Source: Brasenia schreberi
Lineage: Eukaryota; Streptophyta; Magnoliopsida; Nymphaeales; Cabombaceae
Direction of reading: 5' to 3'
NCBI GenBank assembly: GCA_036023115.1
Contig: JAYKKT010000061.1
Coordinates: 16,618,501-16,682,500 of the forward strand
DNA length: 64,000 nucleotides
How positions within the stretch are numbered: the stretch's first letter is position 1; every line of letters starts with the position of its first letter. The position numbers and the translations under genes are program-made. The notes under the pieces are model-generated. The model worked only from the letters and a program-made list of their open reading frames with translations, had not been told where the DNA came from and did no database searches. Below, one piece after another: positions 25,230 to 36,021 of this stretch.

Positions 25230-27944
25230 CCTTTAAGCAAATCTCAAATTCATGTTTGTAACATGCTTTGAGAAAAGATCCTTTGTTATGCCTTTTGTTA
25301 AGGGGTCTGCCAATATATCATTAGTTGGCATATATGATATAGATATTTCATTTCTCTTAACCATATCATGAATATAGTGATACTTAACCATTATATGCTT
25401 TCTTATGGAGTTATCAACTCCACTCATAATCCGAGTAATGGCTACATTGTTGTCACAATAAATGACAATAGGCTCGTTGGCTATATCCAACTTCAAATCA
25501 CGTATAAAGTAGCTTATCCAAATGACACTCTTAGCTACATTGTTTTACCTCTCACCCTTAACGTATGCAATGTTACACAACCTTGTTTCTTACAAGCCCA
25601 AGAAACAACTTCACCTCCAAATAGAAATATTTATCCAAAGGTTGATTTGCTATTATCTTTGCTACCAACAAATTCAGCATTCGAGTATCCTACCATTTTT
25701 ATTTCGTTTGATTGAAAACAAAGTTTCAAGTCTTTTGTTTCTTTAAGATATTTTAGAATATTTTTCACAACTATCGAATGCGAACAACCAGGATTACTTT
25801 GATATCTACTTACAAGAGCAACAACGAAGCTGATATTAAGTTTTCTATACAACATAACATACATCAAGCTACCAATAGCTTGTGCATAAGAAACATTAAG
25901 CTTGATATCCCCTCACTAGGACAATCAATCTTACTCAATTTTATCCCTTTTGCAATGAGTGTAGATGTCTGCTTGCATTTACCCATTTAAAACTTTTTGA
26001 GGATATAGTTTATATCTCTCTCTTGACTTAGGCATAAAAGTTTAAATTCTCTGTCTCGAGAAATCCTTATTCCCAAAATATAGGATGCCTCTCGTATATC
26101 CTTTATTTTGAACCTTGAGTTTAACCATAACTTGGTTTTGATAACCATCTCATTGTCATTATCAGTCAAAAATATGTCATCTACATATAATGATAGTATG
26201 ACAAAGTGGCTTCCACTGTTTCAAATATATATACAATGGTCAAGTTCATTAGTCACAAACACAAGTTTAATTATGACATTTTAAAAAGTCAAATAACATT
26301 AACAAGGTTACTGTTTATGGCCGTATAGAGATTTTTTCAACCTATATAGTTTATCCTTTTGGCCTTTAACACTATATCCTTCTAGTTGTTGCATATATAT
26401 GATTTAATCTAAATCTTCATTTAGAAAACAGTTTTTACATCTAATTGATGTAAATCTAAATCATAATATATTGTGATTTCTAAGATTATCCTTTAGTATG
26501 TGAATTTCGTAACAAAAGAATATGTCTCAACATAATCTATATCTTCCTTTGATGAATTTTTTTTTGCAACCAATCTTGCAAATCTTGCTTTAAACTTGAC
26601 GATAGACTCATCAACTTTATATTTCTTTTTTCAAAACCCATTTATAGCCTATGACTTTCCTTCATTTTGGCAGATGAGCTAATTCTCAAACTTGGTTTTT
26701 CTCAATGGATTCAATTTTCTTATCCATGGTCTTTTTCTAGTTTGATGATTGAGATGAGTCAATAGCCTACTGATATATCAAGTTATCAGTCAGCTACTGA
26801 ATTGCACACCTGTTTTGCAAGGTAAGGGTGATAATTCTTTAAGTAGGATAGTGTGTTCCTAAGTCTTTTATATCCACTTAAAGTTTGAGTTTGTTGAAGA
26901 AGATCATCATTATCTATGGGTTCAAATCATGATAGATCTAGATCTACTACATCATCAACACATTTATCATCATTCTCAAGGATGTCATTCTTAGTGTCCT
27001 CTAAGAATTCAACATCTTATTTTTTATTAATCCATTGTCCTTATGATAAAATCAATATCTTTTACAACCTTTAGGATATCCAATGAATACACATCTAAAT
27101 GACCTGATATTTAGCTTATCTCTAGACTGATCAAAGATCTTCACATGTGTGATAGATCCCACCTTTTGAGATGACCTAAGTTTGATTTTCTTTTAAACCA
27201 CATTGTATATGGTGTAGAGAATATAACCTTACATAGAACTTTGTTTAGTATATACATGATTGTACTTACTACTTCTCCCCAAAATATCTTTGATAGAGAA
27301 GCATCTATTAATATAGACCTTTTCATATTCAATAAGGTCATGTTATATATTTTTGCTACACCATTATGTTGAGATGTTTTGTGCATTGTATTTTATTTTG
27401 AAATACCAAAGTCTTTGTAGAATTCTAAATTTTTTATAGAGGTATACTCTCTACCTCGATCAAATCTTAAGACGTTAATTGTATGCCCTAATTGGTTTTC
27501 AACTTCATACTTATATTTTTTGAATACTTATCTCAGTTTTATGTGTTAATATATATATATATATATCGAATAATCATTGATAAAGGTTATAAAATATACC
27601 TTTCTAAGGTGAGATCTTACCCTGTAAGTCCACATAAATCTTTATGAATAATTTCTAATAGGGTTATTGCTCTAATTATTTCTTTGAAAAATATTTTTCT
27701 TGTCGTTTTTCCTTATATAAGGTTTCACACTTGTTAAAGGTTTGAAATCCGGAAAGCAAGTCAAAGTGGATAATTTCCTCAATTTTTTTACACATATGTG
27801 CCCTACGCATTTGTCATACATTCACATCGACATTTAAGGCAGAATCAATATAAGTAGAAGAACCAATATTCTCATTGATATTTAGTTTGAACAACCCATG
27901 TTCATCATCAAATAATCCAAAAAAGTTTATCTTACCATACTTCC
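25230..27944 (-). pseudogene. Copia B pol, distal part (integrase, RT, RNase H)
   Basis: From high to low coordinates: the gag-pre-integrase zinc region (about 27700-27850); the integrase glutamate region (27141-27386: HNGVAK..NMTLLNMKRSI, FWGEVVSTIMYILN); the linker; and RT (25987-26169: WLNSRFKIKDIREASYILGI). RT-to-RNase H connection and the RNase H start are at 25631-25867 (GYSNAEFVGSKDNSKSTFG). The RNase H end is at 25233-25496 (IVIYCDNNVAITRI, KHIMVKYHYIHDMV, ILADPLTKGI). Stops and shifts separate these blocks. In the integrase block HNGVAK replaces the usual QQNGVAE, so the catalytic glutamate is lost. The reading order is that of Pseudoviridae/copia pol. Confidence 0.85.
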
Positions 27945-30900
27945 TGTAAACACCGAAAAAAATTTTCAAAACAAAAAAATTTGATCTTTTAGAATTTTTG
28001 CCTTTTTCAAAGAAAAATTACAAATTTGGGTTTTTTAAGGTTTTTTTCAAATAAAGACACCTTAAATGAAATAATTTGAGAAAAGCTAAAAAAAGTGACT
28101 ACTTTGCCCTCAAGGTCAAATTGACAGAATTCAGCTTTTTCAAATGATTGCCTTCAAAGAAAAAAATGATTTCAAACAAATTTTCCTCAAAGAAACAAAT
28201 GAAAATGAGACATTGTAAACCAAACCTAAAAATGTTTGTAAGTTGACAAATTTACAAAATTCCAAAACCCTTGAAATTCAAAAATAAATCAAATCCAAAC
28301 CAAGCCTAAAAAACTCACCCGATTGATAATAGTCTTTTTCCAATACTCTACACCCAAGGGTTAAAGAGGTTCAAGACCCTATACTCATTAAAAGGGGTTA
28401 AAGTGATCCAACACCCTATACCCAACAAAGGGTTAAAGTAGTTGAAACGGTAAAGACTAACTCACGGAGCAAAAGTAGGTCACCTATATGTAAACACCCT
28501 AAAAATGTTTTTCAAAATAAACCGAGGCATATTTTAAAATCCATGATTTGAACATATCCTATGAATTTCATAAAATTCCAAAACATCATTTCGAAATGAA
28601 AATGTTTGAACCCAGAGTTACAAAATCAAAACCCGAATCAGAAGAAGGCAAATTCTCCAGAAATAGGATATGGTAAGAACTAAGAAAGGCAACCCATAGT
28701 CAACCCCTTGTTGATTCATCCACAATGGTTCTCAAAAGTAAATTATCAAATGCAACCCATCCTAATTTTGGTAAGTTATTCACCGACCCATCTTGAGTAA
28801 TAGTAACTCCAACAATGACCAAGCACCTGCTAAATTCGATCTCCTCTGCTCACAAATTGGGCAGCTTGCTTCAGCACTCAAAATGGAAGGCTTCAGCTTA
28901 CCTTCCATGCACTTGCCAAAACGGTTGAATCGAGGATAGTCTGCTTCTCAGAACAACAACTTGGTTGAGGACCAAGGCCTACCCAAGACAACACACATGT
29001 TGTTCACAAAAATGATAAGCTTCTTGGAGCAGCCTTAATAGATTTAGCAGCAATTGTCAACAAGAGAAAGGAAAGTCGGCATTCAAGAGAAAGGAAAGTC
29101 GACATTCAAGAGAAAGGAAAGTAGCCTAACTTGACAAGATATGAGCAACTATTGGCTTGCCGATTTTAGCATGGTTGGACAAAGCATTGATGCCCAATTT
29201 GGTAAGCCATTAAGAAAAACCTTGTTGATTTCAGCATGATTGATAAGGCAATCAAGGCTATCACAAAAGACAATGTGTGTACTCATTTCAAGGCCAATCG
29301 AATCCAAAGAAAGCATTTATTTCCCCTTCAGTAGTAGCTATATACTCTTCTTCAGTTTTGGATAAGGCAATACACTTCTTGAACTTGAACTACCAAGACT
29401 ATAGTGGTGTCCCCCACTACACTACCTGACGTAGTGCTGCACCCACAGGTAGATTTCCTATTATCGAGTTGCCCGTATCCCTACTTAGAGAATTGCTTCT
29501 GAAGAAACCCTAGAACAACTTGGACGTATCTTCAGACTCATTGAACTGCCTCCCAATGAGATTTCCCTAAATAAGGAAGAGAAGAAACCTGCTTACTAAA
29601 GAAATTGCATGCACATGGTTGAGTACATACCATAGCGTATATCAAGTATCCAATTGTTGACGAATAAGGAATGGGAGCTGCCTTTTCTCTTTTGACCGCC
29701 TGGACTTTCTCCAAAGGGCGACCTCTCGAATTTTCGGCTCTCTCCATCATAGAAGTTGCCTTTCCTTTAGTCGTCCTACCGCCCAATGGACCCACTAACA
29801 CTACTAGGGCGCACCCACTCTATGGTTGCCTTACTGGTTGCTGTAAGTAGTAGCCACCCAACTAAGACTGAAGGGACCCTACCATGAGCAGCCTTGGTGC
29901 CTGATTTGGTAGGCCATTAGACAACCATGGACTGGCTGATTTCAGTAGAATTAGAGAAGGCAACTTACCATATTGTAGGTCCAACCATTAGGTTAGTAGT
30001 CTAAAAGAAGCAACAACAGGGGGCGATCAAAGAGGAAACTCTACATCTATAAAAGGGGCCTTGGGGGGGGGGGGGGAGTTGGTATCCATCCATCAATCAT
30101 CAAGCATCATCGAATCCAACCTCAAGTATCAATCCAAGAGAGGGAGAGGAAGAGAGAGAGAGAGAAAGAGAGAAAGAAGAAGGTGGAGGAGGAGGCTGAA
30201 CTGCCGACCACCATCTCATTCTTCCACGTCAGAGGTCCCTTCTTTCCTTCTCTTTTCAGTAATATCTTCTCCTCTTTCATTCAATTTAATGGGATTGTAA
30301 TTAAGGAACTTATGTCTCCATTTTGATGTAATAGTTAAGGATTTTATGTTGCCCCATTTCTTTTACGTTTATGAATACATGCTATATGTTTGATTTTCGA
30401 TTCTTTCTACTCCAATATATATTATAAGATCTTATATCTCCTAATCTCCTCTATTCTTATGTTATAATCATAAATTTCATTCATTTTAAATTGTTGTAGA
30501 TTGTCTTTTAATTCAGACGAAATGCATGCAATATCTTGTAAAAAGTGAAAATATGTTTTCTACACTCTACACATGTCTAATGAATGATTTTTATTTCCTT
30601 GCTCCCTATTCCGAGTGTACTGAAATTTTGTACACCTAATCTATACACACAGATACACTGTCCATAAAATTTTCAAGAATTTTAAGATCATGCACCACCA
30701 TAAATAAAACTAGAGAAGATCAAATGAAATCGAAATAGAGTCTGTAAAACAAGCAGTTCCTGCAATAAAGGTTGGATAAACTTTGTCTGCAGTAAATCAT
30801 TTTGACTTAAAATAGTCCGATTGAAAAGTTGGGATCCATAGCTTTCTAATAGACCAATTTTATAGAAATCGAAGATTTGAGTATCAAGATACAATTGCTT

Positions 30901-31430
30901 TTCTAAGCTTCTATTTCTCTGTCACATATCTATCTTGATACTTGAGTGGAGTATATTCTCAAATTTAATTGCATAGATGTATAATATTTAAAATTAAAAT
31001 AAAAATAGTTTCTGAATCTGTATATCAAACTCTACTTTCTACAAAATTTTGAGAATTTTTGGAGATTCGAAGGCCGTTAAAAAATATCATGAAATAAGTA
31101 TATAAAAAAGAACCAGTTTCTGTTTTTCAAGATTTGAAATGTTTTAAGTTAAGAAGTTCACGATTTTTGTCAAGCTTTTGGAATTGAAATTTGGTTTTGA
31201 AAACTCTTAGGATCTCAAAGAATTTTTAAAGCGTCTAAGTTGACCCTTGAGCATCAGTTCAAGAAGGCCTACATTGAAAAAAATTCACTTACCCACAATC
31301 ACTATAAAAGTCAGAAATTATCTTTGCTAGTTTGAGCAAACTAGCTGAGCTAACACGCTCACGCACTCGTAGTTTGTGAATTTAGTTTCAACTCTCTACA
31401 TAGACGTCGGAATAAAAATTCACATCTACA
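27945..31430. mobile_element. Nested 3486-bp LTR-like element (TGTA...TACA, 5-bp duplication)
   Basis: It begins TGTAAACACC and ends CACATCTACA, flanked by CTTCC (27940-27944) and CTTCC (31431-31435). On both sides the sequence resumes copia B exactly where copia A is continuous (about 52830), so it is an insertion. TATA-like boxes lie at about 30050 (CTATAAAAGGGG) and about 31301 (ACTATAAAAG). TGTAAACACC recurs at 28489. There is no coding frame of its own. A 14-nt G run (30063-30076) and a GA-rich tract (30135-30190) follow the first TATA box. It is best explained as a large solo LTR or a non-autonomous LTR element. Confidence 0.7.
29285..29700 (-). pseudogene. Copia RT/RNase H fragment of a different family inside the nested element
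   Basis: - strand reading gives the end of RT, STIGYLIYAMVCTQP (29538-29801 frame, near 29610-29660), then LGKSHWEAVQ (normally NPGK.HWEAVK). About 120 nt further on it gives the RNase H motif KKCIALSKTEEEYIATTEG (about 29320-29380). The sequence differs from copia A and B (which read SLMYAILCTRP and GCVALHTQEAKYVA), so it is a third lineage. It is flanked by a partially repeated GATTTGGTA.GCCATTA motif (about 29197 and 29904), consistent with insertion into a repeat. Confidence 0.65.
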
Positions 31431-32512
31431 CTTCCCCATAGTTACCTTGCTAGGGATAATCCTAACTTCAAAACCTTTCTTAACAAATGCAGAGACCAAA
31501 ACCAAATTGTGTCTTATAAATGACATGATTTATGCATCAATAGGTATAATTGGTATGACTTGTACATGTATTATAAAGGACCCAATCCCAAGAAAATCTT
31601 GGAAAATATTATTTCTCATATATACTCGATGTTCTTATGATTTATATTCCTTTAGGTCCATAGCTCCTTCGTTGCTCTTTGAGATATGTCTCATTACTCT
31701 TGAATCAATCCACCAACTAGTTAATGAGCGATTCATATATAGACATTCTAAAACCATGCAAATTATGTCTTGCTTCTCCAATTGACCGTGTTGTTAGGTA
31801 TTTTCACAACCATTATTCTTCTTGTTGCGACAATTCCTCTTTTAATGTCATATTTTTTCATAGTTGAAGTACTTGATCTGAGAAGCGGTTTTCTATAATT
31901 TCTTAAAAGATTGATCGTCTTTCTTATTGTTCTTGTCAAACTTCTTGTTTGGTTTATTTTTTCTCTAGTTTGGTCTGGAGGTTGACCCTATCTCATCTTA
32001 AGATATTAGTAATAATTCATTCTTCTTGTTTTTATTCATGTGTTCTTGTTGAATTCTTAGATAAAGGGATAGTTCAAAAAGGTTTGTTTTAGCCAGGGAG
32101 AAGACTGTTTAGGATAGTGGATATTTGCATTACTTTGGGGATGATTGGTTTCATTACATATAAGTTTCTTGTCATTACCAGCATCTGGTTCACATGTTCT
32201 ACTACATTATCTCCTTTTATTTTATAGGAATTATATTTTTGTAGTAGTAATTGGACATGCAACATGGTTGTAATATCATACTTAGATGTTATAGAATCAA
32301 ACAACTCTTTAGCGGTCTTATATTCCTCGAAGACCCTAATTAGGTCATCCTCCATATATGTCTATATTATGACTCTTGTTATTGTGTCATCTTTAAGTAT
32401 GTTATATACTTTTTTTTTCTTTTTTTGTTGCATTAGGAGTAGGGGGTAGATTTGTTTTAGACCGTTTAGTTTTTATATTTTTGCCAATTTCGATACACAA
32501 ATTCTTGAGTTT
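31431..32512 (-). pseudogene. Copia B gag, zinc knuckle and protease region
   Basis: Read from 32512 downward, the gag start codon position holds ATA rather than ATG (copia A has ATG-AAT-TCT there). The text continues as NSRICVSKLAKI then a stop, then a degraded N-terminus. The capsid core is clear at 32089-32355 (EDDLIRVFEEYKTAKELFDS, YNSYKIKGDNVVEHVNQMLV, IPKVMQISTILNSL). The zinc-knuckle and protease region (about 31440-31880) aligns to copia A 52830-53270 but is broken. The long open frame on the + strand here (31447-31785) is a shadow of this region. Confidence 0.8.
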
Positions 32513-33646
32513 ATTTTTAATTGTTTAACAAAAATAACAATAGACAATCTAAAAGGGAAACATGTAACAAATAATAGATAAGACAACTAATAGCCAATCA
32601 TCAAAATACAATTTGCAAAATATCTGGGCAATGAAATGAAAATAACTCAAGGTACCATAAAGCAATTTCAAATAATGCCTAGGTACCATTTTCAAAATAT
32701 TCTTAACATGATTATGTTATTTTAGAACCAATCTAGAGATAAATCAGTAAATTATCCTTATTTCCAGAAACTATAATTTCCCTAAAGGTTTAGGGGTAAG
32801 CCAGTAATTTTATTTGTATATCCTGTTTTATAATTTTCCAAACAGAACATGAACAAAACAATAAAAATATGTCTGGTTTTTCAAAAAATTTCGAAACTGA
32901 ATCGGGATAGAATAGTAACTTTTTCCCTCAATGTAAATTCATAATTATGCCTAAAGAGAGGGGGCAATATCATCTTTTGAGTCAGCGGCAGAATCATCTT
33001 TTGAGTCAGTGGCAGACTTGTGAATATATACACATTCAAGGGCAACTGCATAATTTAATAGGCTAGTATTATATAATTTCTACAAACTGCTAAGGGATAA
33101 AATTGTCCTTTCATATGTTAAGGGTAAAAATGTCTTTTTACTTTAAAATGTCTCGACCTTTCAATAATTTTGACCAGTTGCAATTTGTAATTTTTAATAA
33201 AGACTAAGAGAAGAATGGGTTTTTTACCCGTTGCTTGCCCGAGGCGGTTTCTTTGGAACAACTAATGGTTTTGTGCTTGGTTGAAAACCATAGGAGAGGA
33301 AGAGAGAGTCTATTAAGCGAAGAGAGGGGAGACTTAGGGAGAGAGGGGGAGAGTTTCTTCGACCTCTAGTCTTCTGGCCTTTAGCCTTTTTGGCCTGTGT
33401 TCCTGGTTTATGGCCTCTTGGTGCTTGTTCTCGCCTTTTGGCCTTTGTTTTTGGTTCCTGGCTTCTTGGCCCTTTGTAAAGAGAGGAGACTTAGACAGAG
33501 GCCAGCCTCTGTCCTTCTAGCCTTTATTCTGGCTTTTGACCTTTCGTCGAAAAAGCTTTTGGCATCTTCCCTCTGCCCCGTTCCTCTTGCTTTTTTTACT
33601 TACGAGTTATTGTGTACCTGTTTTTATAGGTTTCAGTTGAACCTTA
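32513..33646 (-). other. Copia B untranslated leader
   Basis: The 1.1-kb region between PBS and gag has no coding content. It contains repeated short blocks, including two ATCTTTTGAGTCAG copies at about 32973 and 32997. Near the LTR there is a GGCCTTTTGGCC-type low-complexity stretch (33365-33560), matching in position and style the repeat-rich leader of copia A. The + strand frame 33397-33654 is an artefact. Confidence 0.6.
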
Positions 33647-33659
33647 GGCCTTGATACCA
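33647..33659 (-). promoter_or_regulatory. Copia B primer-binding site
   Basis: The - strand reads TGGTATCAAGGCC immediately inside the 5' LTR. Plant copia elements usually have TGGTATCAGAGCC, complementary to initiator tRNA-Met. Here the two bases after TGGTATCA are swapped (AG for GA). Confidence 0.8.
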
Positions 33660-33660
33660 C

Positions 33661-34021
33661 TGATGAAGGTTTTGCCCTTGTAGGATTGTCATCGGCATCT
33701 TCAGTGATGTAACAAATGATTGGAAGAGCCGAAGGATTTATGGTTTCCCACAGACGGATTACCAGGGAAGAGTTTCTTTCTTCTTTTCTCTCTTTGTATT
33801 ATGTTTTCTACTGTAATCACTACAATATTTATAGAGAAAGGTTTATGTATTTTTCCAGTTTCATCTTCTCTGTCTTTCCTGTTCTGGGCTTTCCGTTTCA
33901 AGTTGTTATCCGTATCTTTAACGTATGTAACATATACATTTTATCTATAATGTATTCATGAAAATGGGAAGATGCCCTGTCTTCCGTTTTTATGGATTAC
34001 TGTCAAGAATGGCCAAATCGA
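33661..34021 (-). repeat. Copia B 5' LTR
   Basis: It starts TGATGAAGGTTTTG (+ strand view) right after the PBS and ends near GAATGGCCAAATCGA. It matches the left LTR. A + strand AT microsatellite (34028-34058) abuts its outer end, so a target duplication cannot be read. Confidence 0.85.
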
Positions 34022-34094
34022 GGCCTTATATATATATATATATATATACATATGTATATATAAAGAGAGAAAGAGAAAAAGAGATTGGATGCTA

Positions 34095-34232
34095 CCTATC
34101 TTTTTTTCTTGTTACAAGAACAGGCCGAAGCCCAACACACAACCATGCATGAACCCCTTGGGAGTCGAATTCCCAACCAGCAGTAACATTGCTAGAGCAC
34201 ACTGCCATTGAGCGAGCGCTCTGGTGCTTCCC
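34095..34232 (-). mobile_element. tRNA-derived SINE
   Basis: On the - strand, a tRNA-like head has an A-box-like CGCTCAATGGC and a B-box-like GAATTCGACTCCC. It ends GGGCTTCGGCCTGTTCTTGTAACAAG plus A-rich tail. The same GGCTTCGGCCT...TTGTAACAA 3' end occurs at 46526-46664. Flanks are only weakly similar, so duplication ends are uncertain. Confidence 0.7.
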
Positions 34233-35194
34233 ACTTTTGACCTAACATGCTCCTGCCTGATCTTTACTCTTGAGAAACATGAACATAATAAAGAGTGCTC
34301 TATGTATTTTTTCAAAGACCTCTACAATTTTTTGGAAAACATTTATGCCCACAAAAAGTAAAGGATATGCATGTGTCTAAGTGTCATTGCCTTGTACATT
34401 TCCATTTGGGAGCACTGTGATGAACTTTTCTCGTTATAAGCAATTGTGGTAGTTGGAGAAATAGAACCATAGTCCAGAAACGGTTTGAGTCACTAGGAAG
34501 TAGCACCGAGTGGACGTGACATTCACTGTGATAGTTGCAGTATCCACATTCACTTCTAAATTGCAAAAAATGGAAATGTCGATATTCAATTGACTAAATG
34601 TTTACTTTGTTTTAGCCCTACTGTGATGCAAATGAGCGTTAGCTTTCCACCATCATTCACCTATCGGATACCACCCTCAGACTAAGATAGTCCTTTACCC
34701 AACTCAGCACATCCCACTCCGATCCACTTGGTTTATGGTGGACGTCTCTGGTTCGAGGTTGCCTGGAATCAGAACCGAAATCATCTCGATTTCAGAACCA
34801 TTGGTTTTGGAGCGGTTTTGATTTTATTTGAAAGAAATGCCTCAATGGAGTCAAACTACCCACTTAGTTCAACAGTAGGAAGTGTCCTACCATTCAGTCA
34901 CCGCTCAACTTATGATATTTGATGTAATTTTTTTTTTTTTTACTAATAAGCGGTTTAAAACTGGACCAGGTTATTTTTGGTTTCGGTCTCCGGGCCAGTT
35001 TAAAATGCCGAGCCCATTCCGAGCCAGCCATGCCTGGTTTGTTAAATCGAAAATACAAGAAACAAGGATGGGTTCGAATAAGCAGTTCCTTGTTCCCATT
35101 TTGGCATTCATTAATTTCAATGATAACCAACTTCGAGATTCAACTGCAGATTTTAATGAATATGGTGAAATTTCAACTTTCAGCAACTTTCAAT
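34233..35194. other. Upstream intergenic DNA
   Basis: No gene seen. It contains a T11 run (about 34929-34940) and short open frames without domains (34728-34922, 34882-35196 and opposites). Confidence 0.5.
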
Positions 35195-35201
35195 GACTAG
35201 C

Positions 35202-35325
35202 GCAACAAACAATAGCTCACCTGGCTAGGCTTTGACTCACAAACTGAAAGGTCATAAATTCGATACCTGGGGGCATGCATCTGGCTCTGATCTCCCCATT
35301 GTACCCCAACAAAAAAAGAAAGAAA
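35202..35325 (+). mobile_element. tRNA-derived SINE with 7-bp target duplication
   Basis: An A-box-like AGCTCACCTGGCTA is followed about 40 nt later by a B-box-like ATAAATTCGATACC. It ends CCATTGTACCCCAACAAAAAAAG with an A/G tail. It is flanked by GACTAGC at 35195-35201 and 35326-35332. It lies about 700 nt upstream of the kinase start codon. Confidence 0.65.
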
Positions 35326-35332
35326 GACTAGC

Positions 35333-35839
35333 CGTTCGGTTCAAATATTTCGAAAAGCACTCAACCGGGTATTGCTTAACTAAATCAGATGAAAGCCCAA
35401 CGAGATGGCCAATAATACCAGACAAGCTGAACCAACTGAACTGGATCTGGTACTCTGAATCCAGGCCCGAAGTTTGCCAAATGCTTTTGGGTTTGAATTT
35501 CGCTAGTGACCGACCCGAATCCCATCCATTGACATCCTTCTCCTGAGTCCACAGTGAGAGAGAGAGAGAGAGAGAAGAGAGAAATTATTGAATAGCCAAT
35601 TATGAATAAATGTTAAAATATGGATCCGACGCGTAATTGCGCACTCAGAAGGGACGAGAGAGCTCTCACCAGTCTGTCTGTCTTTCCTCTTTTCTCAAAA
35701 AATTCAAACCCCCTTCCTTCCCAAGTAGTGGCCCAAAGATCTGCCTTTGTATCCAAGATCCAACGGCTCACACGCCCGAATTTCATTACCGTTACGCACC
35801 CATTACCCCATTTTCAAAACGACGACGGACGAACGAAAA

Positions 35840-35901
<62 letters not shown>

Positions 35902-36021
35902 GAGAAACCCTAGCCCTGTAGCTTCCCAGCAAACCCATCGCATTCTTCTTCTTCTTCTTCTTTTTCTTTTTCCAATTCACTCTCGTGGGTTTTCCTTAAA
36001 CCCCTAGAAGGAAGAACGGAG
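35333..36021 (+). promoter_or_regulatory. Promoter/5' leader region of the kinase gene
   Basis: This is the interval between the nearest SINE and the start codon. It contains a short GA tract (about 35555-35582) and the (CT)28 tract at 35843-35899, about 120-180 nt before the ATG, followed by a (TTC)n stretch (35945-35968). CT-rich tracts in this position are common in plant 5' untranslated leaders. I cannot place the transcription start. Open frames here on both strands are repeat artefacts (Ser-Leu or Glu-Arg runs). Confidence 0.45.
35843..35899. repeat. (CT)28 microsatellite
   Basis: A perfect CT dinucleotide run just upstream of the kinase coding start. It is likely to lie in the 5' untranslated region or core promoter and to vary in length among individuals. 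Confidence 0.95.

Larger units (their letters stand above)
24685..34021 (-). mobile_element. Ty1/copia element B (defective) with nested insertion
   Basis: A - strand copia element bounded by two direct LTRs (24685-25051 and 33661-34021), with a PBS next to the 5' LTR, a leader (about 32513-33646), gag, zinc knuckle, protease, integrase, RT and RNase H. Its coding sequence is interrupted between the protease and the gag-pre-integrase domain by a 3486-bp insertion. Removing that leaves about 5.85 kb, close to the length of copia A (49498-55457), with which it shares gene order and clear sequence similarity. Every coding domain carries stops or frameshifts. Target-site duplication is not readable because both flanks are AT repeats or diverged. 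Confidence 0.85.

Noticed and set aside
29075..29125. Possible CRISPR-like short repeats (GAGAAAGGAAAGTCGRCATTCAA)
   Set aside because: Direct tandem repeat of 2.5 units without spacers, in plant nuclear DNA.
31447..31785. 112-codon + strand frame
   Set aside because: Shadow of the copia B protease/zinc-knuckle region on the - strand; the same + strand shadow occurs in copia A at 52775-53158.
35620..36007. Overlapping + and - frames upstream of the kinase
   Set aside because: They span the CT tract and give Ser-Leu or Glu-Arg repeats; the real start is at 36022 with the conserved NPK1-type N-terminus.
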